DNA from: Desulfoprunum sp.
Lineage (GTDB): Bacteria > Desulfobacterota > Desulfobulbia > Desulfobulbales > Desulfocapsaceae
Direction: 5' to 3'
NCBI GenBank assembly: GCA_030696435.1
Contig: JAUYSF010000124.1
Location: 1-5,916 of the forward strand
DNA length: 5,916 nucleotides
In this document: positions 4,827-5,916 of the stretch, in pieces
Layout of the letters: each line of letters starts with the position of its first letter
How positions within the stretch are numbered: the stretch's first letter is position 1
The notes under the pieces: generated by a model
Database searches by the model: none
What the model was told of the DNA's origin: nothing
The model's input: the letters and a program-made list of their open reading frames with translations, nothing else
Made by a program: the position numbers and the translations under genes

Positions 4827-5916
4827 ATGCGTGATCTACTTTTTGAAATTGGGACAGAAGAGTTGCCCGCCAGTTTTCAGCAGCCAGCCTTGGCGCAGTT
4901 GCGGGAAAATTTTATAAAAAGGGCGGCAGCCCTCAACCTCGGCCATGGTGAAGTGGTCTGCCTGGGTACCCCGAGACGACTGGCCCTCATTGTCCATAAT
5001 CTGGTGCAAACCCAGAAAGATTGCCGGGAGGAACTGCTGGGACCTTCGAAAATAGCGGCCTTTGACACCGATGGCAAGCCTACCAGGGCCGCAGAAGGAT
5101 TTGCCCGTTCCAAAGGCGTTGAGGTAGCCGATCTCCAGGTGGTAGAAACTCCGAAGGGAGAGTACCTCATGCTCGTCAGGGAGGTTGCGGGAAGGCCGAC
5201 CGTCGATTTGCTTTCCGAATTGCTGCACGGGCTTATCCTTGAGATGACCTTTGCCAAATCCATGCGCTGGGGCAACAATCTTCATCCCTTTGCCAGACCC
5301 ATTCAATGGCTCACCGTGCTTTTCGGCGAGGAGGTGATTGCCCTGGATCACGAAGGAATTGTCTCTTCATCTCTGAGCCGGGGCCACAGATTCATGGCCA
5401 ATTATGACATTACCATCGAGAACGCAGCCAGCTATGAAAGGCAGTTGGCCGAGCATTTTGTCATGGTTGATCCGGCAAAACGACGCCAGGCCGTGCTGGT
5501 CGAGATTGAGCAGGCCGTGCAACTCTCCTCAGCAAATACCGATTGCCGTGTGGCGATTGACGAGGATCTTGTTGATACAGTAACCAATCTGGTTGAGTTT
5601 CCCTGCGGTATTTATGGCAGTTTTGCTGAAAAATTTTTGCAATTACCGGCTGAGGTGCTGATTACCTCGATGCGCGAACATCAGAAATATTTCCCGGTGG
5701 TGGACCAACAAGGGACTTTATTGCCAAGTTTTGTGGCAGTGAACAATACCCAGGTCGATGATCCGGCCGTCAGCAGAAAGGGACATCAACGCGTTCTGCG
5801 TGCCCGGCTTGAAGACGCCCTGTTTTTTTTCAATGGTGACCGGGAGACCTCTCTTGCCAAACGTCGGGATCAGCTCGGTGGTATTGTCTTTCAGGCAAAG
5901 CTTGGAACAATGCTGG
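4827..5916 (+). CDS. glyS: Glycyl-tRNA synthetase beta subunit, N-terminal part (runs off the window)
   Basis: GlyS is the large subunit of the bacterial alpha2-beta2 glycyl-tRNA synthetase, which charges tRNA-Gly in the cytosol; beta is mainly responsible for tRNA recognition. The visible 363 codons start with MRDLLFEIGTEELPASF, the hallmark N-terminus, followed by TPRRLAL (about residue 49 on), LLGPSK, SMRWG (about 145-149), FARPIQWL and SRGHRF. Further on come EFPCGIYGSF, FLQLPAEVLITSMREHQKYF, and finally LEDALFFFNGD with GIVFQAKLGTML at the edge. Family proteins run to about 690 residues, so about half is missing only because the window ends. The start is fixed by the conserved N-terminus and there is no alternative in-frame start upstream. 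Notably, no Shine-Dalgarno sequence is visible before it. The partner gene glyQ, often directly upstream, is not there; a FolE2-like gene ends 54 bp before glyS. Confidence 0.96.
   Translation, partial: MRDLLFEIGTEELPASFQQPALAQLRENFIKRAAALNLGHGEVVCLGTPRRLALIVHNLVQTQKDCREELLGPSKIAAFDTDGKPTRAAEGFARSKGVEVADLQVVETPKGEYLMLVREVAGRPTVDLLSELLHGLILEMTFAKSMRWGNNLHPFARPIQWLTVLFGEEVIALDHEGIVSSSLSRGHRFMANYDITIENAASYERQLAEHFVMVDPAKRRQAVLVEIEQAVQLSSANTDCRVAIDEDLVDTVTNLVEFPCGIYGSFAEKFLQLPAEVLITSMREHQKYFPVVDQQGTLLPSFVAVNNTQVDDPAVSRKGHQRVLRARLEDALFFFNGDRETSLAKRRDQLGGIVFQAKLGTML

Noticed and set aside
4836..5351. A 171-codon minus-strand frame opposite glyS
   Set aside because: The plus strand is unambiguous GlyS with conserved motifs throughout; the antisense product matches nothing I recognise.
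5823..5830. Run of eight T in glyS as a programmed or erroneous frameshift site
   Set aside because: The frame reads FFF in a place where family proteins have aromatic residues, and continues correctly to GIVFQAKLGT, so no shift is needed.

Overview
The window (about 5.9 kb, roughly 50% GC by eye) reads as ordinary, densely packed bacterial chromosome with every gene on the + strand. Protein character points to a deltaproteobacterial, Desulfobacterota-type organism, possibly Desulfobulbales-like. The grounds are a short 121-residue DksA, a stand-alone receiver protein ending in a Lys-Ser rather than Lys-Pro motif, a GalT-family protein with two zinc-type CxxC sites, and a FolE2 N-terminus of the Geobacter/Desulfo style. 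This placement is inference from memory of these families, not from a search.

Layout: the 3' end of purA (1-141); a 78-bp gap with a possible promoter; rpoZ (220-495); dnaJ (517-1638); moaC (1635 or 1656-2144); a 60-bp gap with a weak possible promoter; dksA (2205-2570); a galT-family gene (2574-3617); a single-domain response regulator starting inside the galT end (3595-3948); a 95-bp gap holding a 30-codon ORF; a FolE2-family gene (4044-4772); a 54-bp gap; and the 5' part of glyS (4827 to the window end). No gap exceeds 100 bp. I saw no RNA genes, insertion sequences, CRISPR arrays or convincing terminators.

Functionally this is a mixed housekeeping cluster: purine synthesis (PurA), transcription and the stringent response (omega and DksA), chaperone function (DnaJ), molybdenum cofactor synthesis (MoaC), sugar-nucleotide metabolism (GalT family), signalling (receiver) and translation (GlyS). 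Omega and DksA together contribute to both known ppGpp sites on RNA polymerase, and the residues known to matter are preserved in both.

The most unusual item is the FolE2-family protein. It keeps the family's N-terminal half almost intact, including the KGTHMSR segment. It has lost the Cys/His metal-binding signature (CPCSK...GAHNQR) and the C-terminal IHNH histidines, in a frame with no sign of frameshift. It looks like a maintained pseudoenzyme or a repurposed tunnelling-fold protein, and it sits immediately before glyS, where glyQ is commonly found.
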